From Erodium maritimum (lineage: Eukaryota; Streptophyta; Magnoliopsida; Geraniales; Geraniaceae), in contig OY997589.1 in NCBI GenBank assembly GCA_963921825.1, positions 69,796,523 to 69,860,522 on the forward strand: a stretch of DNA of 64,000 bases, in the 5' to 3' direction. Positions 1 to 9,914 of the stretch are shown here, one piece after another. A program made the position numbers and the translations under genes. Numbering within the stretch: the stretch's first letter is position 1; each line of letters opens with the position of its first letter. Under the pieces are notes generated by a model. The model made no database searches. It was not told where the DNA came from and saw only the letters and a list, made by a program, of their open reading frames with translations.

Positions 1-708
1 ATGGAATTTATCCTGCTTGGGCAACATTTGTGAAGTCAGTACCTGCTCCACAAACGCCGAAGCAAAGATGCTTTACTAGATAGCAAGAGACGTGTCAGAA
101 GGATATCAAATGAGCGTTTGGAGTTCTACTGGCCCGGTTTCACATCGTCACTCACCTGAGCCGAATGTGGGATAGGAGCTCACTCGCAGTGATCATGACT
201 GCTTGTGTTATCCTACACAACATGATTGTTGATGATCAACGGAGGCTGTGGCCCACTGATCCATTTGCAGATATTAGTGTCCCGGACCCAAACATCCGTA
301 TAGGACCACCACCAGCGGTGAACGTGGACAGTATCATGGGCCATAAAACAAGGATTCGGGATCGGAGTGCTCATCACCAACTCCACGATGATCTCATCGA
401 ACACATTTGGTCATATATGGAGATGGCGGTGACAATTAAATATTAATTGTCAATTTTAATATATTTTATATTTAGCTTTAAAAAAAATAATAGTTATGTA
501 TTTTATATTTGTCTTTAAATAAAAATAATAATTATAATTGGGGTGTTTTTGAAAATATGGAAAGTTCATACCATGACTCTCTACTAGTAGTCATAATATA
601 CTATTGGAGATGCCATGGTATGAGGTAGTATGGAGGAGAGAGAAAGCCAAAAAACACCCTTTACCATAGCTCCATACTACTAATCGTGACATATTATTGT
701 GGATGCTC
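1..708 (+). mobile_element. PIF/Harbinger DNA transposon, 3' part
   Basis: The element runs in from beyond the left edge. It contains a transposase remnant (3-446), then about 250 bases of AT-rich non-coding tail, and ends in ATTGTGGATGCTC at 696-708. This is the terminal inverted repeat type of plant PIF/Harbinger and Tourist elements (the complement starts GAGCATCCACAAT). It is followed at 709-711 by TAA, the usual 3-bp target of this superfamily. The left terminus and the other target copy are outside the window, so full structure cannot be checked. The subterminal segment around 590-640 (CCATGGTATGAGGTAGTATG) recurs in a MITE at 62439-62697. Confidence 0.75.
3..446 (+). pseudogene. PIF/Harbinger DDE transposase, C-terminal part, broken
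   Basis: Reading frame 3 gives the C-terminal end of a plant Harbinger transposase (HARBI1/ALP1-like, Plant_tran/DDE_4 family). Recognisable blocks in order are YPAWATFVKSVPAPQ, then QETCQKDIKxAFGVLLARF, then IMTACVILHNMIVDDQ, and near the end HHQLHDDLIEHIW. The RFG/AFGVL and ILHNMI blocks are hallmarks of the family around the last acidic catalytic region. At least two in-frame stops (near 90 and 118) interrupt the frame before the ATG at 165, so the open stretch 165-446 is only a leftover and cannot make an active enzyme. In active elements this enzyme cuts and pastes elements carrying matching terminal repeats with a TAA target. N-terminal half lies outside the window. Confidence 0.8.
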
Positions 709-711
709 TAA

Positions 712-3360
712 GATATATATACACCAACGAAATTTCTCATATTTTGGATGGCGATCAACTCGTTTAGGAAGTTGCTTCACTAGCCCACCACGATCTGATC
801 TCACAATCTTAATTTACTTTCCGCATTGTTTCTCTACTTCAGCCTTAAATGTTTTAAAGGCATCCAATGCTTCTTTCTTGTTATGAAGCATGTAGAGATA
901 CATGTATCGTGAGTAATCATCGATAAAGGTGAATATTCTGGTAAGTACACTAAGGATGGACAAGCGGTTGGTCCGTTTGCAATGTTCCTTCAAGAACATG
1001 GGATAGTTGCCCAGTATACTATGCTCGGTTCACCTGACCAAAATGGTGTAGCAGAAAGAAGGAACCAGACCTTAATGGACATGGTTCGGAGCATGATGTG
1101 TAGCTCCGGTCTTCTTAAGCCCTTATGGATAGAAGCTCTTAATACAACTGCGTACATATTAAACCGTGTTCCAATTAAGGCTGTTTCAAAAACGTCGTTT
1201 GAGTTATTTAAAGGTTGGAAACCGAGTTTGTGTCGCGTACGCATTTGGTGATGTCCGTATGAAATAAGAGTCTATAATCCGCAAGAAAAGAAACTTGATC
1301 CTCGGACCATCAGTGGGTATTTCGTTGGATATGTTGAACGGTCCAAGGGGTACAAGTTTTATTGTCCATCATATCACACTAGATTTGTGGAATCAAGGAA
1401 TGAAAAGTTTCTTGAGAATGACTTAATGAGTGGGAGGGATCAATCTCAATACAGTGTTCTTGAGAAAGATCATTTAGTTAATCAACCTCTCATTTTAACT
1501 AGTCAAGTGATTGTCTTAAGGGATACACCTCAAATGAGTGTTGAACAACAAGCTAATCGAGATCCTATATCAGCTGATGACAACCAAGGAATTCCACAAA
1601 TTGTTGACAATCAAGTAGATGCAATTACTCAGGATTTACCTGAGAACATTGAGCAACCGGTTGTACAACATGATCCTCAAGATAATGTTGATCAACCATT
1701 AAGGAGATCTACTAGAATAAAGAAGTCAGCGATTCCTAGTGGTTATGTTGTGTATTTACAAGAACAAGACTACAATATTGGAGCCGTAGATGATCTTGAA
1801 ACATTTTCACAAGCCATGAGTTGTGAAAAGTCAAATTTATGGTACAATGCTATGAAGGATGAGTTGAATTCCATGAGCTCTAATGGAGTTTAGGATCTTG
1901 TCGAGTTGTTATTTGGTGCAAAACCCCATTGGGTGCAAATGGGTCTTAAAAACAAAGAAAGACTCATTAGACAACATCGAAAGACATAAAGCTTAACTCA
2001 TTGCTAAATGATTCACTCAAAGGGAAGGAATCGATTACGGTGAAACATTTTCACCTGTATCTAAGAAAGATTCTCTTCGTATTATTTTAGCATTGGTTGC
2101 ACATTTTGACTTGGAACTTCATCAAATGGATGTGAAAACAACATTTCTCAATGGTGATCTAGAGGAAGAGGTATACATGAAACAACCCGAAGGTTTTTCC
2201 TCTGATGCTGGTGAACATTTGGTGTGCAAACTTAAGAAATCCATATATGGGTTAAGACAAGCCTCCCGTCAGTGGTATTTAAAGTTTCATGATATTATAT
2301 CTTCATTCAGATTCGAAGAGAATATCATGGACCAATGTATATACCAGAAGGTCAGTGGGAGTAAGACTTGTTTTCTCATTTTGTATGTAGATGATATCTT
2401 ACTTGCAACCAATGATAAGGGACTACTTTGGGAGGTGAAACAATTTCTTTCAAAGAACTTTGATATGAAGGATATGGGCGATGCATCTTATGTCATTGGC
2501 ATTAAGATCATTAGAGACAGACATAAGGGTGTTCTCGGTTTGTCTTAGGAGACCTATATCAACAAAGTCTCTTTTAAGATTTCGAATGAAAATTTGTTCA
2601 CCTAGTGTAGCTCCCGAAAGGGGATAAGTTCAATTTGAACCAATGCCAGAAGAATGAATTCGAAAAGGAACGAATGGACCACATTTCATATGCTTCGGTT
2701 GTTGGAAGCTTGATGTATGCTCAGGTATGTACAAGACATGACATAGCATTTGCGGTTGGAATGTTAGGTCGATATCAGAGTAATCCAGGTGAAGACCACT
2801 GGACAACTGCAAAGAAATTTATGAGGTACCTTCAAGGCACCAAGGACTACATGCTTATGTATAGACGAACTCATAGCTTAGAAGTGATTGGCTATTGTGA
2901 TTCGGACTTTGCCGGCTGCGTTGATTCACGAAAATCAACATCTGGATACATTTTTATGTTAGCTGGTGGGGCCGTATCACGGAGGAGCGTAAAACAAAAC
3001 CTAATTGCTACTTCCACTATGGAGGCAGAGTTCGTATCTTGTTTTGAGGCTACATCACATGGTGTATGGATGAAGAGTTTCATTTCGGGGCTTAGAATTA
3101 TGGATCCTATATATAAGCCCATGAAGATATACTGTGACAATTCAGCTGAAGTTTTTATGGCTAAAAACCACAAGAGTGGTAGTTGAAGTAAACATATTGA
3201 AATAAAGTATTTAGCCATAAGAGATCGTGTTAAAGATAAATCAGTGGTCATTGAGCACGTGAATACTGAATTGATGATTGCAGATCCGTTGACAAAAGGC
3301 ATGCCACCACTAAAGTTCAAGGATCATGTGAATAGTATGGGACTTGGTTCCCTCATGTAG
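712..3360 (+). pseudogene. copia pol: integrase, reverse transcriptase and RNase H, broken
   Basis: Domains in order: end of the integrase core with SPDQNGVAERRNQT (about 1036-1075); variable linker (1387-1690); start of RVT_2 (about 1860-2090); RT core with MDVKTTFLNGDLEEEVYM (from 2126), SIYGLRQASRQWY (about 2250) and the intact catalytic YVDDILL at about 2385-2405; then the RNase H part with YCDSDFAGCVDSRKSTSGY (2890-2950), ending in KFKDHVNSMGLGSLM just before the stop at 3358-3360. The frame shifts between about 1250 and 1387, after 1893, and between 2548 and 2635, and there are stops at 2548 and 3184. The N-terminal part of the integrase core lies on the opposite strand (see 797-935). 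The order integrase before RT is diagnostic of Ty1/copia. Confidence 0.88.
797..935 (-). other. inverted segment of the copia integrase core
   Basis: Read on the minus strand, this block encodes FTFIDDYSRYMYLYMLHN, then KEALDAFKTFKAEVEKQCGK, a stop, then IKIVRSDRGG. That is the middle of a copia integrase core. The next expected residues (GEYSGKYTKDGQ) begin at about 930 on the plus strand and run on into the rest of the integrase. A segment of about 140 bp has therefore been flipped. The join overlaps at GGTGAA/TTCACC, which would serve as microhomology. What precedes it (712-796) is not recognisable in any frame. Confidence 0.75.
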
Positions 3361-3550
3361 TTTTCGTTGTAAGAACAAACGAAACTCTGTTTTTTGGATA
3401 TTTCTCATTTTTGGTTTTGTGTACACATTTGGTTGAGAAAACTCATTATGGTTTGGACCAGAATAAACATAGGGTTTATTCATTAAGTTATATGGTTAAG
3501 CATTAAGGAAGACATGATGCACTGTGACAGTTGGAAGATAACTCTTGTTA

Positions 3551-3565
3551 TTAAGAGGGATTATT
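3551..3565. repeat. target-site duplication of LINE-B, left copy
   Basis: TTAAGAGGGATTATT, identical to 6250-6264. The two copies flank the LINE at 3566-6249 and mark a complete target-primed insertion. Confidence 0.92.
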
Positions 3566-6249
3566 TTTTGGATAGGCGATTATAATATTAAAATAGGCAA
3601 CCAAGACGGAAACCTGTAACAAAGGCCTCTTGAAAAAGGCTACAAACTGCAAATAAAACAAACAGGAAACATAAAGAACAGACAAAATCTCCCCTGCAGC
3701 AGCTCCCATGCGCCTTTGCCTTCCCTGGTAAAAGATCTCGGGGCTAACGTTCGAAAACACAGATGACACGTCAGGCTTGTCATCTGCAATAAACTATAAA
3801 CCAGGGTCCTTAAACCGGTAAAAACCTGCCAGCAAGTCATTCAACCATGCTGAACCACCCAAGAACCTTAACTCTATGTTCCCACTCATATACAAGGAAC
3901 ATATCACCACTCATGTACCAATCCCCAAATACGCCAAGAAACAGCTACAAAGGAAGGCACTTCTTCTCTTATTGTTTCCTGAAAAAAACAGTGAGTTGCC
4001 CAGACAGGCCTACCCTGAAGCTCCGTCCCTTCTGGACGGCCTTCATCCCCCTCACAATCCAGGAGATGAATTTCACCATATTACTTGAATAAAAAGGAGG
4101 GGAAGTAGGGAGGGACTCCCCCACTTCAACTCCGTCACTCGAATACAGGTCGTCAGAATCGTCCTGAAGATCAGGATCGGTAGAATCACCAAACTCAAAA
4201 TCAAGTGCTTCAATTTGATCTGCCGCTTCTGGATGACCCGTTAAAAGTTTCTGACTGGCCTTAATGAGTTTCCACTTCCTCTCTCGATCAGCAATCTCCT
4301 TACTCAAGGAACATCTCCTTGCAGCATAAGAGCGATACACAAAAGTAGGTTTACCTGGGTTAAGCAGAGTTCGACTGACAGAACAACCGACCCGGTTTGC
4401 TTGAGGCCCACGCAAAAGGCTCGATGGGCTTGAACTACCCTGGCCCTGGGAGTCTGCAACCTTACTGGCCGTGGGAGATGACAGACCAAGCTTTCCTTTA
4501 TACTTCAACAAATCAGTCGGGGGTGGGAACTGGACTCTGTCATTCAGACCAAGAGTTTCCGTGGACTCCAAAGATTGACCTTTCAACTCGATAGCAGACC
4601 CAATCACTGGGATATCTAATGTCATGCTAGCTTCGATGGGGTAATATTTACCTTCCAACTTCAAAAAACGATCAAAAGAATGGTCATGAGATTTCAGTTT
4701 CAGCAGGAAATAATTGAAATCTAGGGACAATGAGGTCTCATCACGCAAGGACAGAATAAAGGTTCCCGTTGAGTTCCCCAATTCTCTGAACGTCGACATA
4801 CACCAACCCGATACAGGGATACCCGATACCTTCACCCAAGAAAAACAACCCTCCATGTTAAGCCACTCCTTAGCCTTGTCAAACATTAGAAATGAAGTGG
4901 AGCACCAATTCCATTTTGAGTTCACTACGTTTGACAGCGTGTCCTGATCCGAGGATAATAACAAAAAAATCCCGTTGCCCAAGTAGCGGAACTGTAAATC
5001 CAAGGGCTCTTCTGAATTAATACGATTTCGTAAATCAGAAATAGAGAAATCGTCTCTCGCCACCCCAAATAAACTCGCTTCAGACCAAGGTGAAAGGTAG
5101 CTGGTGGTGGTTCCTGACACCTCTGTTTTTCGAGCAGAAGTCTCCACTGGATTCAAACGTATATCATCTATCTTGGTTTTTGGCATCCAAGCCTGTTTAA
5201 CCGATGGCTTACCCATCCTTTTGCTCAGTTTTTCCGGCCACGCAAAAGCCATGAATTTTTTTTGATCATTCCAAACTGCTCCATTACAAGCCTTTACCAA
5301 CAATTTCCCTTCAACCTTCGATCTCACCGATACAAACCCGAAGAAGCGTCCACCAGCATTTTGACGTTTGCAGACAAAAACTTTGACCGCAGGTGAGAAT
5401 TGATCTAACCAAGCTCTCAGCTTCACACTGTTTGAATCAGACGAAAGATTGCAAATGAATAACTTACACAACTCACTAGGTGCTATCGAGGGAATGGCCA
5501 GATCTGCAGAGTCTCTGATCGAGTTCAGAAACGGAATTGATGTAGGCTCGTTGACTGGTTTCTCTGTAGGTTCTTCACCGCGATTGATCGAACTAAGTAA
5601 CGTTGTCTAAGCCGATTTCTCCAATCGACAGATTACCGAAGAGAGTTTGGGAACTCTAAAGAGCTTACCTTCAATCCATCTCTCGTGATAATCGCCAGCC
5701 GTCTCAGAGCCCATTGCCGTCCCCAATTGCTTCGAAGTCGTCTGCCTTTGCCTTCTTTTGCGCGCCGAGTTAGGAATCCATAGAGAATCCTTTAACAACA
5801 TGGGCAGAGAACACCTTCAATCGACGTCCAAGAACCCCAGAAGACTTCGCCTTGACCGGACGGCTCTAGCAAGGTCAACAGCTCCGGCGTCGACCGAAAC
5901 CTACAGAAGGAAACGCGAATCACAATTCCCCCTCTGCCCCAAGATCTGCGAACAACGGATGTCGAACTGTGCCCCAAACTCGTGCGATCGAAGATGAAGA
6001 AAACTACCGGCGCAACCACCACCTGCGATCGGAGAAGAAAGGTCGAGTGACACAATCTCCAGAACAGACGGACGGGGTTCGGCCGGAAATCACAGAGGAC
6101 CGAGAAACGATTGCGAAAATCAATCCCGACACTCCCCTGCGCTGGACACCGTCTTCCCCTCACCCGGCCACTGGGAACCACTCGCACGCCGCCTGAGATG
6201 GCGACGACGGCCACAAGTTTCGAAAACGAAACCTAACTAGCGCGCGTGT
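3566..6249 (-). mobile_element. L1-like LINE, internally deleted, ORF1 only (LINE-B)
   Basis: Minus-strand element of 2684 bp between perfect 15-bp duplications. Its 5' end (plus side 6249) is GC-rich untranslated sequence, then ORF1 (5714 down to 3969), then a 3' region ending in ATAATCGCCTATCCAAAA at the 3' tip (plus 3566-3583), the usual plant L1 tail with a very short A tract. The endonuclease and reverse transcriptase (about 3.5-4 kb in autonomous relatives) are absent apart from the first dozen codons of ORF2. Because both duplications and both ends are present, the element probably moved already deleted, using a helper's enzymes. Confidence 0.88.
3969..5714 (-). pseudogene. LINE ORF1 RNA-binding protein fused to the start of ORF2
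   Basis: The likely start is the ATG at 5714-5712 (MGSETAGDYHERWIEGK...). One in-frame TAG at about 5607-5609 breaks the frame; after it the frame stays open to 3969. Near plus 5470-5220 there is an RRM-like domain (LFICNLSSDSNSVKLRAWL, then GGRFFGFVSV). It is followed by the DUF4283-like region with WVKVSGIPVSGWCMSTFRELG (about 4860-4800) and a low-complexity acidic C-terminus (DPDLQDDSDDLYSSDG). The last part reads MVKFISWIVRGMKAVQKG, which is the usual beginning of the ORF2 endonuclease (the SWNVRG block), and then runs into unrelated residues. ORF1 proteins bind element RNA in ribonucleoprotein particles. The fusion is a product of the internal deletion. Confidence 0.82.
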
Positions 6250-6264
6250 TTAAGAGGGATTATT
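6250..6264. repeat. target-site duplication of LINE-B, right copy
   Basis: TTAAGAGGGATTATT, identical to 3551-3565. Confidence 0.92.
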
Positions 6265-6319
6265 GCCGCCTCTATTCATGTATTTGTTTTCATACTTTGT
6301 CAAATGATGGAACATGCAC

Positions 6320-6331
6320 CAAGTGGGAGAA
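6320..6331 (+). other. polypurine tract of copia-1
   Basis: CAAGTGGGAGAA directly before TGTTGG, the expected primer site for plus-strand DNA synthesis at the inner edge of a 3' LTR. Confidence 0.75.
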
Positions 6332-6707
6332 TGTTGGCAATTAGTTGTTCAATTTATGAAGTCAACTTGGAGGTCTATCAAGGGTCTTTCATGGCCACTA
6401 TTCCCTTGATTTATGGACAACTCCCACAAGATAATTGCATGCATAAGGTGGTCTCATTCCATCATATTTTTAGACCCATATCCATGTCATGTGTTCTATG
6501 ATGGCTAGACTCATACACTATAAGTACATGACCTTTGTCCCTAAGCTCATACAACAACATACTACACCCCAAAACACTCTCATATCAGATTCTAGAGAGG
6601 TACACCATCATTAAGAAAGTTGTGGGAGAGCTTAGAAGCACCAAGAGCCCAAACAACTTCTAATTCATGGTTATGACGGAAGGTTAGTGATCTTTAACGA
6701 ATTCTAC
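6332..6707 (+). repeat. 3' LTR of copia-1 (end approximate)
   Basis: It begins TGTTGGCAATTAG right after the polypurine tract. The text contains a TATA-like CACTATAAGTACATGACC near 6517 and a downstream stretch with AAGTTGTGGGAGAGC. No second copy of this LTR is in the window, so the end is a guess (a CA at 6707). The LTR could run on for several hundred bases. Confidence 0.55.
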
Positions 6708-7357
6708 AATATCGATTAAGTTATGCTATTAATATAATATAAAACATGCTAGGTCAATTATAACATGAGTTTTTATAGGTATATACATTTCTCTCCGTCT
6801 CAGTGTGAGTAAATTAATGGTTGACTTTATCCCAAGTTGAGTTGTTAATAGTAAGAAGTCTTAAATGTTCGAAAATCAATATTCGGATCAGGGAGTGGAC
6901 TTGACTTGTATATTTTTATTTAAATGTTTGCAGAAAAATAAAGGCAGTGGAAGGAAGGAAGTAATGAGGTTGGCTAGCTACCTAAAAACTAACGGAAAGA
7001 ACGAAGAGGCACATTAATGGATAGGTTCGCATTTACCGAACCACCTCCAACAACTAGCCGACTATTGTAATAATTCATTATGTCTATGATAAAGTCAACC
7101 TATGATGCTTTTGCTACTTACCCTGCCCATGTTGATACTGCAAGCAATCAGCCAAGTTCAGGCCGATTAAGTTTTAATGGTTTTAGTATTTTTTTTAAGA
7201 AAATGTTATCTTATTAATCATTTTCAAAAACCACAAACAACATTTTGGAAAAAATTCCTTAAAGTTGAGATATAGTCCGGAAGTTTACGTATATCATAGA
7301 TGTTTCGGCGCTCTAAGCTACATGACATATTTCTATTACAACAAATAAAAGTTATAC
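6708..7357. other. no gene seen; AT-rich spacer with a candidate MITE
   Basis: No coding sequence recognised. It may include the end of the copia-1 LTR. A 13-bp inverted repeat (6819-6831 and 7088-7100) is annotated separately. Confidence 0.5.
6819..7100. mobile_element. candidate MITE with 13-bp terminal inverted repeats
   Basis: GGTTGACTTTATC at 6819-6831 is the exact reverse complement of GATAAAGTCAACC at 7088-7100. The 282-bp span is non-coding. I could not see a clear target duplication, so the class is open. Confidence 0.35.
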
Positions 7358-8203
7358 GATAATGCATAAACTAAACCAAGCATAAAGCGATAAATGTGCA
7401 CATAATAGCCCCCTAAACTAACTCCCACTAGCTTCTTGAGCTCCACCGACTCCAAGCCGATGCCAACACCCGAAAAGCCACCAAATGACCTTTTCGCCCT
7501 TTCTTCATCTTGAGTAAAATATTACAATTTAATACACGACTCGCAGGTCGGGAATAAATAAATATTACAAACAAGTGGTTCGACGACCACACCTTGAAAG
7601 AATAATTACACGCTAACACTAACGGCTCGCAGACCGTGAAAAGCGATAAATAATTAAATTGAGCTCGGGGCTATTATGTACACCATGCCAACATCACATC
7701 ACACATCGTGTTATCAAACAAGCATGTTATCAAACATCATGTGATTTTCCGGTTTTAATTAATAGCCAAGTTTCGAAAAAAAAAAATTTGATGCTCGGTT
7801 TATCGAAACCGTTCAAAAATGAAACTTTTGAACATTTGATCTTCGAGTTCGTCATGACGGTTCCAAACTCGTCATAACTAACAAAACGGTTTAGCCTTGG
7901 CATATCAACCATCCAATGGTCATGCTTGGCCTAGCTCCGTCCAACGGATCCCCGTTCGGTCTCGGTTTCGGCTCCCCGAGAGTCCCGCTCCCGAGACCCG
8001 AAAAATCAAACTTTTTTCAAAATTTCCAGATTTGAAATAATTTTCAAAATTCATTTTACATGCATTAAATCCATAAACAATAATTTAACACATGTTATCA
8101 AACAATTTAGCAAAACAACATGCCAAAAACGAAACTTTCAAGCAAAACCGAAACTTTGAACACCGTCTTGTGAATCCCGAAGGTAGCACGGCTCTGATAC
8201 CAC
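7358..8203 (-). repeat. extra copy of the copia-2 PBS and leader, truncated
   Basis: This block matches 14129-14974, apparently base for base. It contains a primer binding site (8190-8202, GGCTCTGATACCA on the plus strand) and about 830 bases of leader. It lies outside the left LTR of the element at 8204-16662, where host flank would be expected. It is therefore the start of a second internal region that shared the 8204-9891 LTR, cut off at 7358. Confidence 0.82.
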
Positions 8204-9891
8204 TGTTGGGTCTCGAGGTAAGGTTGGAGATGAACCAACTCGCAGCGGAAAATCAATGAAAACCAAGAGACAATTAGAACCATGAAACAACTAACAAAGA
8301 ATGGATTAACAAGAGAAAAATTCAGCACTAGTTCTTACCAAAACAAGAACACCGGTTAACGAATGATTGGCTTGAGTCTCCAAGACGCCTACGTATCCAC
8401 ATGGGAATCAAAGCCACGTAGTTCTTCTCTTTGAGGACTCAAGAACACAAACATGGAGGTGGAAACTAGCCAAACCCGAAATGGCCATGGAAGAGGGAGA
8501 GAAAATGTGTTTCCTATTCTTGTCTTGTCTTTGTTATGTTGAAAAAAGATGACTTAAACATAACAAAACCCATACTTGTCCAACTAAAGGCATGGGACAA
8601 GTATGGTGTCAAGTAAGGTGTAAATAGGACAAAGTATGGCAAGACAAGATTGGGTTAGGTGGTGAATCACCAACACCTTAATCCTTGTCTTGCTTACTTA
8701 GTACTAATTAATCAAGACTTGATTAATTAGTTCTATGGGCCTTGGTTGCATGGGCCTTTCATGGGCCTCTTGGAACATGGCCCGTGGCCATTTCTAACGA
8801 GGTCCCGTGATTCGCTCATCGCCTCCAAGCCTTCCATACCGGAAATGTCCAACATTATCCGACGCGATCAATCCCAAGACTCCAAGCCTTGTCTCGATCC
8901 GTAAAGTCCTATTCACGTACGGGCACATGACCCAAAACCCAGTTTTGGTCATGTCCCGAGACAACTCCCTTTTGGCCATTCTCCATAAATGTGTCAATGA
9001 GTTTCATCCTCCGGTGTGACCCTTAGGTTTATGCATGTCAATAGATCAACGTAAAATCCCATTTTACTTGATCCTATTTAAGTGGCAACTAACGAGACTT
9101 TAGTATTGCCTGACACTGCATAACGAATCGACCCTGTCGATTCTAACCTTTCCGTCATCCCTGTCATTATCCTTTTATCTCCGATATCCTGATTGAGATA
9201 AGGCATAGAGCCGTCATCCTTATTATTCTCAATCACCGTTCCTTGATATGTGAGATGACTGAAGATATGATACCCAGTATCATGTGCATGGCCATGCTAT
9301 TCTTCCAGTCACTCTCGATCAAGTGGCCGAGAACCGATATCTTTCCCATACCTTAGTATGAGGGATAAATCCCTTAGCCGTCTTTCGTGTCACTCATGTA
9401 GCCCGTCCCCAAGCCAATCCTGGCCGTTATGGAAGCCCTGTTACGGACAACGTTAGGCTCAGGTCAAACTCAGTTGTTGACTACATAGCGATCACAAAGA
9501 CTCCTTGGTCTAAGGATACATGACAAGCTACAACACTGAATATGTTCATGACTTAATCTATGGCACATATTCAGGGCGGGTCGTCCAATATCATGTCCCA
9601 CATGATATCTATGATCAGACTCCGGAATCCCATTCCAATGACTAACAGAACGTAAGCCATAAAGAGCCATCTTTCATACTAGTCGCTTGTAGTGAAGCTT
9701 TGTTGACTAGGGACCCATCGAGTGTGATCTATCTCGATCTATGGTTCTATTCGCATGGTGGGCATAGATCAGAGCACACATCGATATATTACCCCAACAC
9801 ATAAGTAATATAAAGCCGCTTTAATTTTATTGCTAACGATGATATATACATTTGGACATTTAGGATTGAACTACGGGCACTAAGACTAACA
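8204..9891 (-). repeat. LTR of copia-2 (left)
   Basis: 1688 bp, from TGTTGGGTCTCGAGG to GACTAACA, with TG...CA ends. It has the same length as 14975-16662 and a constant offset of 6771, and appears identical wherever compared. In minus orientation it is the 3' LTR of the element to its right and also the 5' LTR of the truncated leader to its left. Confidence 0.92.
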
Positions 9892-9911
9892 ATCTCCCAC
9901 TTGCCCTAGTT
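9892..9911 (-). other. polypurine tract of copia-2
   Basis: On the minus strand the bases just inside the 3' LTR read GGGCAAGTGGGAGAT, a normal copia polypurine tract. Confidence 0.75.
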
Positions 9912-9914
9912 CCA

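Larger units (their letters stand above)
712..6707 (+). mobile_element. Ty1/copia retrotransposon, 5'-truncated and decayed (copia-1)
   Basis: Copia-type pol (712-3360) is followed by a 3' non-coding stretch, a polypurine tract (6320-6331) and a 3' LTR starting at 6332. Gag, protease, the 5' LTR and the primer binding site are missing; the Harbinger element abuts its left side. The 3' non-coding stretch is split by a LINE (3566-6249) flanked by a 15-bp duplication, so the sequence at 3550 continues at 6265. It has several frameshifts and stops and is non-functional. Confidence 0.8.
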
